From: Ascaris suum
Lineage: Eukaryota > Nematoda > Chromadorea > Rhabditida > Ascarididae
Direction of reading: 5' to 3'
Assembly: GCA_013433145.1 (NCBI GenBank)
Contig: CM024176.1
Location: forward strand, 6,868,520-6,932,519
Length of the DNA: 64,000 nt
Shown here: positions 41,373 to 53,600 of the stretch, piece by piece
Numbering within the stretch: the stretch's first letter is position 1
Layout of the letters: every line of letters begins with the position of its first letter
The notes under the pieces: generated by a model
The model's database searches: none
What the model saw: only the letters and a program-made list of their open reading frames with translations
Told to the model about the DNA's origin: nothing
Program-made: the position numbers and the translations under genes

Positions 41373-44300
41373 CTGAAATTCACTAATATTATGTGGCTTC
41401 GGTTTTGAAAATGATTTAATCGTAGTAGGCAATAGATCGTATATGAAGCATTGAATCATTTGCGCCAAGTGCAGTCCTCGCAGAATTTTTGGTCTTCAGT
41501 AGCTTAGCCAAGGGAGGAGGTGTGGGTAGGGGAGTGGGTAGTTTGATATTCTTGGTTTCAAGCAATCGGTAGGAAGAAGTGACAGAGTGCGGTCCTAAAT
41601 AACATGGTATTTCGCGGCAGTTTGCCAGTCATAAAAGAGCTCCTCTCGCAAACCCATAACCCCACCCCTCCGCCCATTTTCGCGATTGACACTATTCTGC
41701 GGATCGCAACAGAGTACTCGAAATCAAAATAGTTTCTACAAACACTACCAGTAGGCTTTTTAGATGATGTATTTTCTAGGTAAATGAAATCAAATAAAGT
41801 GAGGAAAATTGAATAAGTTTGATTTTTGTCAACAAAAAGTCCAAATCCACGAGGCCAGCCGAAGGTTATCAATTTTCTTGAGTCTCACAGAAATTCTCTC
41901 CTGCATGTTGCAAATTCTTTCAATTATGTGCTATGAATCCATTGGCTGACACCTATATTCTCTCAGATCTATTGTCGAATAACGCAACTATGTAAGGAGA
42001 ACATGATTCGACAAAGATAAGGAGATGCGAAGAAAACGTCGAATAGAGAATACGCAAATTTTTCAAATCCCGTTTCGCAAAATATTTTTCTCTTCTACTA
42101 CCAAAGTCTTTTTCTTACATTAATATGGGAACTCCTAAGTAACATCATATATTCTATTCAAAGTTCACGAGCGAATTCACATTAGCATTCAGCAGTGATG
42201 TTAATTTATGATGACTACACTTAAACGGATTAGTTCAATAAAACACTCAGCCAAATAATTCTGTACACGTCGATCGATGAAAAGAGAAATCGTATTTTCC
42301 TCGGAAAGTACAGATGTCTAGGGTAACGAACTAAATTATTGAAATTTGGTTGAGTGAGTGAGGCTATAGAAAGTGAAGATGGGGACGTGAGGTGGGGGTG
42401 GAGGTGGAGAAGTAAGATGGTTAGCTGTGACGCGAACACTGCTCGAGCTGTCGTCCTGTCGGCGCAGCACGTTCCTTTGTTGCTCCTCCTTTGTTTACTC
42501 TTGCAGGTGTGCATTCCGGCTAACCACAGTGTACACTTCCGATTGTTTGGCATCCGTCCTCTACTTCACTTGGTATACGTCTTACAGCTTGCCAGTGTCT
42601 GGTAACCATCTCACGTGACACTCGTCCCCTTCAGCGAGCAGCTTTCATCTATAGTGATGTGGAAGTTCCAGTAAACGATCACAATATTGCCACCATCCTG
42701 CGCCCTTCCCCTTCCCCTTCCTCTCCCCATCTTCCATCCAAAACCAACAAAACTAGCGTGATATGTCTGACTATTTTCCCTAAAGCTGTTACAAGTTTTA
42801 GTCGAGAATGCTTCTGTCCGAATGCCCTAACCATCCGATCAATTCAAAACAAATATTTGAATCCATTATGCGCTACGATGACCAGAAGCATGTTGCACTT
42901 TTATAAGTGTTGACATCCTCGACGTTTATTGACTTGTTCAATGAACAGCATTTAATGCGCCAAAAGGATCTGTTTGGAGTGACCTAATAAAATGTTAGCG
43001 AATGCCGAATTTTCTTGGCACTGAGTGCAACAATATTACTAGTGCTTTACCATTTAGCATTTTAAGCTTCAGCTAAGCAGCGGTTTCGGTTGCTTAATTG
43101 CCACAATTTGTGGCAAGTAGTCACCTCTCTTTTGCAGAACACCCCTATGAATTCTTCATTTTCCAGGTGCTTGAAAAATGAATTGCGTTGCACGTTGATT
43201 TTATTAAAATACATAGGCGGCCGATGCATTGAGCAATTCAGGTAGAATATACTGAACGTGTTGCAGGTGGCGCCTACCGAAAATTGCTTTTTATGTGGTT
43301 TCTCGGGTATTCGCACGTTTAGAATCGTATAGCTCTGAGATGTTCATTGTTTATGTTGCTTTCTCGTAGGTGAGTTTAATATACACACACGGCAATAGCT
43401 GAGATTTAGAAGGATTAAATTCTCGCATTTGAAGTGAAAGTGGAATGTCAATGAAATCTTTTGAGAACAGCCACAAGGTGGAGATGAAATAAAAAGTTAA
43501 ACAAACTTCACAATGGATCGGTGAGAGGCTCGAGAAAATAGATTTACGGTATCGCTGACTCAATCGCTCCTAGTGAATTCATTCGATATTGCGATTGAAT
43601 GTTCACTGAACAGCTCTCTCTGTTGGCAGACTCTCAAAGCATCGCTTCGCTGTTGTGCTACAGCAGAGCGGTATTCAGACTCCGATTGCGATGAGGTATA
43701 CGGAAATTGACAGAAGTCAAGACAGACAAAAGAAAATTGGCAGTTTTTTGTCGAGAGCTTCTTATGTATAGTAGCATTAGGAGAGTCCGAAAGTGCGCTC
43801 ATACTGTAAAACCATTTGTGCAACTGCATTTCGGCATTTTAAAGCATCTTCATATTTGAATAAACTCAGTAAATAGCGTTATTCCAATGTACATGAAAGG
43901 AATCCGAGAAAGATTATGGACACCGCTGTGAAGTGATTCAATATGGGAATGTTCGAGAAAGAAATTTAGTGTTTTCTTGAGCGATTTGAAACACATTTTG
44001 GAGTAGTGAAGGCAAAGTTACAAAAGAAAGTTGGAAAGTACATCACAGCTGGTGCAGTATGCGATTTTGTAATCACGCTTGCCAGGTATTGGAGCAGCCA
44101 AAATCCGACGCTACCAACTAGACATACAACATAGACGCACACAAATTAGAGTTGTTTACAAACATTTATTGATTGACACACTTTGAGATGAAGAGATGAT
44201 GGCTTAGTGATGCGTATAAAAACATCTTTTAAGAGAACATAAATTAAGTGAATAATACTACGTTAAGCCGTTACATAAAGGAATAACATCGAAATAGAGA

Positions 44301-44500
44301 TAATAGAAATAAAGCAACGCTCATTCGTTGTGAAATAATAAGTGATATTTTGGTATAAACACCACAGAACAATTGCCTTCAAGGCAATGACTGCGTACCT
44401 CTCCAGTGATGCTTATGAAATTCAATTAGGGAAGAAACTTTTCATTACGCTGATTTTATAGTAGGTGACTCATCTTGATAGAGACAGCTTGTAGAGTATA
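41373..44500. other. Unresolved region upstream of the Ig exons
   Basis: Further Ig-gene exons are expected on the minus strand, but I could not identify any with family resemblance. Open segments at 43062-43316 and 43560-43829 lack clear splice phase or similarity. The plus strand is strongly G-rich and T-rich around 41460-41560 and 42360-42420. Confidence 0.35.
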
Positions 44501-44540
44501 GCTCCTGTAGGCAACAATTTCAGCCAAAAAGTGTGTTGTA

Positions 44541-44713
44541 TATCACTATTAACCACTTCTTGATCAAGGGAATCAAGTTTTCCTTTCCAGAAGTCAGGTG
44601 GACGCGAGCAACGACTGAGTCCAGTGTTCTTTGACGTCCTAATGATCGTCGGAATTTTAGTGTGCCGAGTAATTGCTGAGAGATCTGAAAAGGTAGTATT
44701 CCGAAGCTGTCAA
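44541..44713 (-). mobile_element. Decayed mariner-family transposase, C-terminal fragment
   Basis: On the minus strand, 44661-44713 reads LTASEYYLFRSLSNYSAH, which matches the mariner block around LAPSDYHLFRSLQN. About 60 bases on, 44541-44610 reads RPPDFWKGKLDSLDQEVV, matching the conserved PPEFYxxGIxxLPxRWxxVV block near the transposase C-terminus. The two blocks are in different frames with stops between them, and the catalytic Asp motif preceding the first block is not recognisable, so the copy is dead. Terminal repeats were not found. Confidence 0.65.
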
Positions 44714-46001
44714 GTCCCGACTATACATTCGATGCTGTAGAAATTTCTCAGAGCAACTTGAGTTTCCTTAGCAGTATATGGCATCGCCCAGTTGTATGGC
44801 TGCAAGTCTTCCTTCGGTCGATGATGCAATTTTGAGAATTTCTGAGTGAATCACGGCACTTCTTGACATTAGAGTAGCACCATCATATCATCGATTGGAG
44901 TCCTATTAGAAACTACGCGTCACATTTTTTTCTATCGGCGAACTTTTTCACCTAGATCGGAACCAGCACCATGGGCTTTGAAGAAGTAAAAGCGCATAGG
45001 AAGAAATCTTAATAACGCTTCACTTAAGAAGGATTTCAATCACTCGGAAATTAGGCAAATTCTCAACAGATTCAAAGGCCGCATGCGAATATGTTTATGC
45101 AACTGAGTAAAATTCGCTCTGAATTTTTCAGCATTTTAGTGAGTAGTGAATGGCAGCGATAGAAGGAAAACAACATTTATTGTTAAAGCACCGATTGGTT
45201 TACGTTTAATATTCCTGGATCACATAAATACTCTGTTTTATCGCTCCTATGTATCAGTTGAAAATATTGGGCAAGCACAAACAAATATTCATAACCAATG
45301 CAGTCTGCTCATACTGATACTTCCAGCAAACTGCTGCTCTAGGAAACATTTCAATTAGCAAGCAGTTCATACAATATCGACTGGCAAACATTACAGAACC
45401 ACTTTCTTAGGGTCTTTAAGTAAAGAATCGGGAGGACTGTTCCCATCTCCGCTATTTAGAATTTACAGAATTGGGCCAGTGCACCTTGAAATACTTTGCT
45501 AGAAGTAGAGAAACGATAGAGAAAGAAAACGAAAAACTCCGATAATACTACAATATTTTATGTCGTTATTCGCATTGCAATGCATATGCATCAAACCGGG
45601 CTCACTCACAAGTAATGTGGCTCCTCACCTGTGCTATTCTCAGAATATCTCGTATTATCTCATCCGGATTACCCAGAGCAAAAGGCCATTTTTGTCCTTT
45701 AGACTTCGCCAACGTATAGTTTTTCACTTATACTAGTTTGGCCACTTTGGTTATACCACAAAATTACAGATTTTCCTCATTGTTGTTTAGGTCAAACTGA
45801 ACTTGTGCACATTATAATCGCCTAACCTCAATGTGGCATTTTCTACCTTTTTTGGCCGATTTCTTGGTTCCACTTCCTGTTTCTTAGTGCCAAATCCAAT
45901 TCTCGGAATTTTATATATTGCCTCGTGTAAGAAATTACTGCGAACTCCATGTAACAATAGCTTAATTTCTGAGGCGTTGACTGATCACGAGTGGAGCGCG
46001 T
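44714..46001. other. Intergenic region between mariner remnant and tRNA gene
   Basis: I see no gene, RNA or clear repeat. The 5' half of the mariner copy, if it survives, would lie in 44714-45300, but I could not read it. Confidence 0.35.
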
Positions 46002-46007
46002 AAAAAA
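46002..46007 (-). terminator. Pol III terminator (T6)
   Basis: Six T on the minus strand, starting four bases after the 3' end of the tRNA gene. This is the usual RNA polymerase III stop. Confidence 0.85.
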
Positions 46008-46011
46008 CGTT

Positions 46012-46126
46012 TGCACGAAGTGGGATTCGAACCCACGCATCCATACGGATACCAGAACGCCCACCGCACTTGCTCGCGCGAAGCACCGCTTGAGTCTGGC
46101 GCCTTAGACCACTCGGCCATCCGTGC
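46012..46126 (-). tRNA. tRNA-Leu(CAA) with a 31-nt intron
   Basis: The 7-bp acceptor stem pairs GCACGGA with TTCGTGC (one G-T pair), with discriminator A. The A-box is TGGCCGAGTGG and the B-box GGTTCGAATCC. The anticodon stem CCAGA/TCTGG encloses a loop with CAA at positions 34-36. An intron (46058-46088 on the plus strand) begins right after G37, the standard position. The long variable arm TATCCGTATGGATGC marks a class II tRNA. Mature length is 84 nt before CCA addition. Introns in tRNA-Leu(CAA) are common in animals. Confidence 0.96.
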
Positions 46127-47668
46127 ACTGCCAGATTTTTCATGGACCTCTTCACCTTTTTCACAAACTAATTCATCTCAAGCTGTCGGCTTCATGGTGC
46201 CATTGCTGCAAGCCTTCGTTGTAGAATTTCAGGTCTTAGCTTCATTGACGGAACAAAAAGTTCTAAAAAATCATATTGTACTCGTAAGGAAACAAGAGCT
46301 CTAACTAAGAAGCTGATTCCCCTGCTCTAATATTCTCCTATCCACCCTTCCCCCTCCCCCCTCCCCAAGATTGGTGTTCGCGCGTCCGCTGCCTTGATTG
46401 TTAATGCAAATGAAAAATCGCTGTTTCGAGATAGAGAGCTTCTAAATCAGCGGAAACACTCATTTGCCGCTTCTGCAAAGCTAAGCAACACCTTTATAGC
46501 TTGTGCCATATAAAACGATAGTGTTTGTTATCTAATAGAAATGCAGTCGTATGGAAAATTGAAAATCCCTATATGAAATTCTCAGATGAGCAAAAAAATC
46601 CCCGAAATCCCCATAGTGAGTGAATGATTGAAATATTAGTCAACGATTCGACGAGACGCCTTCGATTTGAATTTGTCAACGCACCATTAGTTTGCTGTAA
46701 AAAAAATGCAAAGTAAGTACAAATTACAGTGGAACGTAATTGCGGAAAGTTTTTTCGTCGCATTTAGTTAATCCTCATCGAACTGCGAGCAAATGAGCGG
46801 TTTCTAAATGATGAGAATATTTCAGGGGTAAAAGTGATTCTCGCATTTAGCAAATATTTTCCATCTATCCAGAACCACTCGAAAAGGAGTTTTTTTTATC
46901 AAGCGAAAATGTCCAGTGAATAGCCATCGGTCACAATTATATCGCTTAATTATCACCTAGTGACAGTGCTTATTATCACGTACTTATTGTCAGTGATCAA
47001 TGACAGCACTACAGTACTGACAGTAACAGCAGCAGATATTATTCACTGATAGCGTTATTCTCATCTGATTTCGGATATCACAATGGCTAGGAAAGTCGGC
47101 TTACAGTGAACTGAAATGCCTTCTAAGACGAATGTAACCACGAATCTACATGATGAAAGTAAAGCTTTTATGCCGTAAGAGTGAATATCAATCAGATAAG
47201 AAATAAGTGGGAATCTTAGATATTTGGAATGAAATGACTCTCGAAGTGATGATGTGAGATGAGATCGGGGGAGTGCGCTCCTAGGCGATCGTAGTTGTTT
47301 CATTCAATTCATTCATAGCTAGATGCTGAATTGTGCAGCGAAATGGAGGAGAACGAGGGATAGCAGTTACTGTTGAGGATGACAGGGTAAAAAGATTTCA
47401 GATCCATTTCTCTCTCCCTCTCTCTCCTTCTCTTCGTTTCTTTTTTTTTCCTCCCTCTCTCTCTCTCTATTTCCCTGTGACAGATTCAACGAGGTGAGGT
47501 GTGCTTATCAATGCAAAACAAGCTTAACAGTGCATTCGTCCGTCCTTAGTGTTTTTATCATTTAAAGGCGTCGTTCACATGGCAATAATGCAGCATCGCA
47601 TAAGAGCTGTTTGCATTTCTTCGCTGTTACTAGCCAATGTGTGCAAATGTCTGTCACATACGATGATG
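46127..47668. other. Upstream region of the SLC22-type transporter
   Basis: No gene is supported. A pyrimidine tract (47408-47475) ends in TTTCCCTGTGACAG, which could be a cis- or trans-splice acceptor for the transporter mRNA leader. The 17-mer CCGAAATCCCCATAGTG, also present near 36459, recurs near 46602. Confidence 0.4.
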
Positions 47669-50600
47669 ATGAGTATCGAAGAGGTAAACGTTTGACTACC
47701 AGTGACAAATGGAGTCAATATAAGGACCTCGTCTCATATACGCACTTTGAAGAGGTATTCTTTGTAGTTTATTTTCATGTTTTATTATGATATGAGATTT
47801 GTTGCTATGGAGGATAATAGACAGTGAGAGTAAAAACCGTTCTAAGGAAAACGTAATAAATTAGCGAAGATTTATGAAAGCCCTCGGTCAATTCTTCGAG
47901 GCCAGAGACATTCGAAAGTACAAAGACTTGATGGCTTCGCTTTAAAGCTATACCCCAAAAATATTTGTTCTTTCCAGGTTTTGGCGCGGATCAATCCTTT
48001 CGGACCATTTCAAATATTCGCCTGCATTTGCATTCTCTTTGTGACAATTGAATGGGCAGGTTGGCTGTTTCCCTTTCTGTATACTTCTTGAACTAAACGT
48101 CAGTTTTCATTCACATCGAAATGAGCTAAGAGTACAATTAGACGAGTTTGGTTTTGCAACGATCGATGATTATGCCTATGCTGTTGTCAAAGATGTCATC
48201 ATTTAGAACAGGAAGCCGGAGGGGGGAGGGGATGGAATTGGGGAAGAGGGAAGCTGATTTTACCTAATTCATAGTTTCCTAGTTACAGTGATGTCCCTAG
48301 CTAATCTGGTTGGCCTAACTTCTTCTTAACCAATTACAGGAAAACAGAGTATTCTGCCTAAAAATAAGTAAATCTTTACTCTATTGATTGGCTCTTTTTC
48401 AAACATTTTCTCAGAGGGAGAGAATTTTTTGAATGGCGATTAATATTTTCGATCCTTTTATATGACACAAGTGCAAATGGACGTAAATTTTTCGAACTTT
48501 TATGATATATGTGAAAGCAAAACTTTTAGAATTAGCACAAGAAATTCCGAACAGGGCATCGAGGTAAAGAGAGGTTTTCCACGATGGCAACGTTTAGAGG
48601 TGTCACTCCTTCCATGCAAATTACAGTATTGCAACAGTGGATTACCGCATTGTGCTTTAGTATTTCGACAATCAAACCGTCATATCGCCTCATTTATAGC
48701 TCGCACAATTAGCAGTGAAGGTGTTCACTATTGATAGGGTATCAAACTTGAATTTGCCCACTCCCCATGTCATTAATGATAACCTATGCAATTGATCTCC
48801 TCACACGACTTGAATTCAGTCCATTATCCTTAAATATTTAAAGATTCGTGTATAATTAGTTATGTGTTTTCCAATTCATTCAGGTAATTATTCATTTGTG
48901 GGTGTTCTTGGCTCCGTGGAGCCGGACTGGAGTTGCGAGACTTGGAATGGAACCACACTGATCATTGATGCACCCACTGATAATGCTAAATGCGCGTTCA
49001 TAAAATCGAACTGCGCTCAACTTACTGCAATAAAGTCATCAGTGGAATTCTACTCGCTTGTTGCTGCCTGGAAACTAATCTGTGATAATAAGGATAAACC
49101 GAACATCATTCAACTCGCTCAAGCTGCTGGCGCGGTAGTTAATCAGTTTATTTATATTATTTATTTGTGATACATCGCTTGTTTTTGTTTTTTTTTTTTT
49201 TCAATTGAATCGACAGGTGGGGCATTTCCTCTGGAGAAGAGGTCTTGAAAAATTGAGATATTTAATGAAAGATACAGTGAAGCTTTCTGGAAGTTTTCTT
49301 TGCAAAAAATATGCATATTCATTTAGAATCCTCCAAGTAACGACTTCCACGTTTAGTGGTCAATGTTTCGCGCAATCAATAGTCAATCAATAGTTAATTA
49401 TCGCGTAATAAGCGGCATTCAGTAGGGAGATAGGCTTAACATTTTAATTTGGTAATTACTCTTATTTGATCTATCCAACGAGAGAATTAAGAAAGAAATG
49501 CAAGAAAAAGGCATTTCGGCTCCTGTTAGTCGAAAAATAAACCAACTTTACAGTGTTCTGTACAGGAATACTTCGAAACTTTCATGTTTTATAATTTTCC
49601 AACGATATATATCGTTTTATTCAAATGGATCGACTGAATAATTAGCAATTAATGGTTAGTGGAGGTTCAAAAAATAAAACGACGAAGAAGTTTCGAGCTA
49701 TAAAGTCTTTAAAACTTGCGTTCTGAATTGCAACGTTCAATGTCACGCCCGAAAAAATCGTTTTGCTTCTTCCTTGCTCCCTATCGGTGTGAGATTTGTT
49801 CGGCACTATTGCTTGTGTAAATCGGATGCACGTATATGAACGCTTTCAACAGTTGATATTATATCATGCAGATGATGCAACAATGTTCGAAATGTAACCG
49901 ATTTACAAATAGAGTCGAAAGAATGCGGAGAAGTCGAGAAATGTTTTCATTTTTCGTTTCTCTAAAACCAAAATTATAAGACGGAGTTTTCTTTGTAGGT
50001 TTTGGGTTCATTTGTTGGGGGGCATTGCGGAGATCACTTCGGCAGACGGAAGTTCTTCTTCACTGGACAACTCTGCATTATAATAACGTCTGTTATGGCA
50101 ACTGCAACAGTTTCTTGGTACACTTATGCTATCTGCCTTTCGCTGAACACAATTCTGTACGGGATGATTGAGGTCGGTTCTTTATCGGCATAAAAGTTCC
50201 AAAAGAACAAACGGTTTTTAGTGTTCTCGAATGTTCTCGCCGATCGTTATGATGTTCGATGTAGCTGTCGAGCCCTAATAAATGTCCAGTTTCGTAGCCA
50301 TGCTCATAGAAACATCAAGGAATTCTGGATGAGTACTCTACCTTTGAAAACCTACCCCGGCCCATCCATGAATCCATTGTGAACTTGGTTGAGAAATATT
50401 TTTAGGCCTTGTCGATGCGTGCCCTCATAATTTCAAAATGTGGTGCAACCCTGACTTCATAACTCTTATACTTTACAACGAGAAAAATGGAGCAGACGTT
50501 TAAAACATTTTTTATTATATTTCAATATCTTTGAATATTCATTTCTTCTGTTAGAAGAAACATCACTCAAACAGCTCTCTCGCTCTTATCCTCACTATTG

Positions 50601-53600
50601 ATAGTCTCAACTATAAAACTTTTCAGATTGTTTACCTGATGAAAGAGATTTCATTTTATCGCTTAGTTTTCATTAAAAAGTTTCACAATATTAGATTTCA
50701 GGATTAGGTTACTGCATAATTTTGACTGTAAGATTTCAGGTCACCGCATTAACACTGATGATGGAATATACGAATAATAAGTCAGTCTGTTATTATTTAT
50801 TTTCATTTAAAAAATTTGGCAATTTAAAAAAATTCCACAAAAATTATGTCGATTAAGAATTTTTACTTACTGCTCGCATTTTCGAGCCTTTAAATTGTTG
50901 CATCTTTGACGAATATTTTTTCATAATTTGGTCATGTTAGTGGTGTGCTCGATCGTTATTTAGTGCTGCAACTGAAAACTTCCTTCAGAAGAAACGTTGA
51001 GGATACTTTCGCTAATAGTAGAATAGTGTCTGCTGTACTCTCTTGCACTTTGATTTGAAAAGTTATAAACGATATGCGTCCTTCTGAAATATGATTTCAT
51101 CCCCCGTCGCTTGAAAAATTCTATTCCGAGCTGATAAACACTAAGTCCATCGTTCGGCTTTACAAAGCTCGGAATCTTGCTGATAGACTCGAGGGCAGCA
51201 GCATGTTTATAAAGAATTTACCTGATACACACCTCCGTATTTTTGTTTAGATCATATTCCCTCTATCATTTTAATATGTCTGTTTTGAAATTTTTGAAAA
51301 AGTAAGCTAATCCCCATTACTTCTTCTGCAAGCCCTCTATAGTCCTCTTCTGACTTTTGAGAGCGTTTCGAACGGTGAAGTTTATGGCCTACTAACGAAG
51401 AAATCCTTAACTAGAGTGCCTATAGTCCTCCATCCTAAAGCAATCCTGTGATAATCCTGTCATTCTTCCAACAATTGAGGAAAAAATAGCGAACATCTCT
51501 TGAATCAAGATTTGTCGAGAATGGCGTTTGGTTGCCAAATGTTTCACCAACAATCTCCTCGGTATGATGGCAAGTTCACCACGTCGAGAAGATTTGAGTT
51601 ATATGCATGATATGTCTTCACGCGAGCAGGAGACAAGATATCTTTCCAGGTATCGACTAATTCCAAACGCATGTTTCCAATGGCCGCTGGCTTATATGGT
51701 AACAGCGTTGATTGCCTTCCTCACTAAAGATTGGCAATATTTCTTTATTTTCCTCAATTTGATCACATCACCGATCGCTATCGCTTTTATGCTTTTCTTT
51801 GAGAGTCCGCGATGGCTCGTTGCATCCGATCAATTGGAAAGAGCATGTGAGGTAAACTGCAACTACTTTTTGTTATAAGTTACACAGCACTTAAGCATGA
51901 TTACTTTTGCAATTGTATGAGATAAACGTCCCAGGAGTTTATATAAATATATTTTACGCAAATGTACAAACGTTAGCCCTTGATTTTTGCATAGTATGTG
52001 CCCAAACTAGATAGTAGTCGTTTTTCTCGCTTAGTTTTTATCGATCAGGCTTTCATCCCAACTGATAGTGGAAATAACACTTTATGTAGCATATATAAGT
52101 AATTAAGGATTGAAAATGTGTAGTTATGAAATAAAGTTAAGGTGCTCAACGATATGGGGCATGGTCGTTGGAATGACGCCAATGTCAGATTCACCACTAA
52201 CGATCTGAATCTTATTCCAAGAGATAACAACAAGAAGAAACCTTTCTATAATGTATATCATCTGTTTTGCACTCGACGCCTTTTCAAGCAAACTCTTTTA
52301 CAGGTGACCGCTTGCATGTCTTCTCTTCATTCTCAACTTCTTTTTCCTTTTTAATGTGTTTTCTTTCTTGTCTTGTCATGTTTTCCTCCAGATATTTTCT
52401 TTCTTCTTTTGCGTCTTTTTTGTGCGCATCTAAGTTTTCCTCTCATTATTTTCCAAATAGGAGACGAAAGAAGAGCACTAAAGTTCTTAAGGCAGGAAAT
52501 TGGGCGAAATGCGCCCCTTTGGCAGATTTGACGATTTCATGTCAGCTTCAGCTGGCAGCAACGAGCAAAGTTCCTCTCTCCAAGACGAGTTTAACAACGA
52601 CGATTAACATAAGTTGATCACATCTTGTATCACGAAACGTCATTCATCTGATGCATCGTTTCCGCTCGTTTATGCAAATCTCAAACTCGAGCAACCAAGC
52701 ATTCTGATCTGCGCATCGAAAAGGCAATTAATCAAAATGTTACATCGTCGGATGGGGACAAAAATTTCATCGATATGAGCTTTAAAGGCGGAATGACGAT
52801 TCAAAATGAATCACAGCATTTGTGATGCTTTCAGTTTTTGAGCATGTTCACAAATGGACTTTTAATGAGTACCTATTCGTTTACGATGAAAGGATTACAC
52901 GGTGAGCATTTTTTAATGTCACCTGAGAAGAAGGTTAATTAATAAGCGCGTTATCGGAAGGCGTTGTTGAAGGTTTATTAGATTTAAGAAAATGCTTAAA
53001 ATTCTTTAAAAAGTTTCAAAAACTATGTTTATTAAAAGCTGATTGAAGAAAGTTTACTTGCATTCAGAGTAGCGCATTGCCGATTCATTTTCACCATTTA
53101 TGGCCACTCATACTTTTATTGTTCTTTATTCATCCACCAAAGAAAATCATGAGGCGAAATGATAAAATTTGATTTCTGTCACTTCTTCACAAATGTAATC
53201 GAAATGATAGTCTCATTCATTAAAAGTATTCATGCATTTAGTTTCCAGGTCTTGAATTTTTGGCGGCCTCACAATAGCTTTTTGTTCATGGAATGAGGAA
53301 GTCCCTCTCTAAATTCTAGTGCTTCTTAGAATTGTTGTTTTGGATATTATCGAGAATTTGGAAAAAATGCCGTGGATGCCTTGCTGTGAATGCTCCTCGA
53401 TGCCGTCAACGCTCCACCTTGATACGTTAAAAACAGTTAAAACTTGAGCATATTTCATAGATTTGTATAAATAAATTGACAGAGTATATCGGAAACACTT
53501 CAAGCATTTAAAAGTATGAAATACTTTGCAGAGAACGATAATGATTAAGCATTTTTCGGCTCACGGCAAGAGAACAAGCAGTAATCTTTGAGGCAATAAC

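Noticed and set aside
46011..46304. Plus-strand 97-codon ORF across the tRNA gene
   Set aside because: It is produced by reading through the antisense of the tRNA.
52457..52600. Candidate transporter exon reading DERRALKFLRQEIGRN
   Set aside because: It requires a wrong phase and an internal frameshift. Exon 52142-52303 gives the expected loop with correct phase on both sides.
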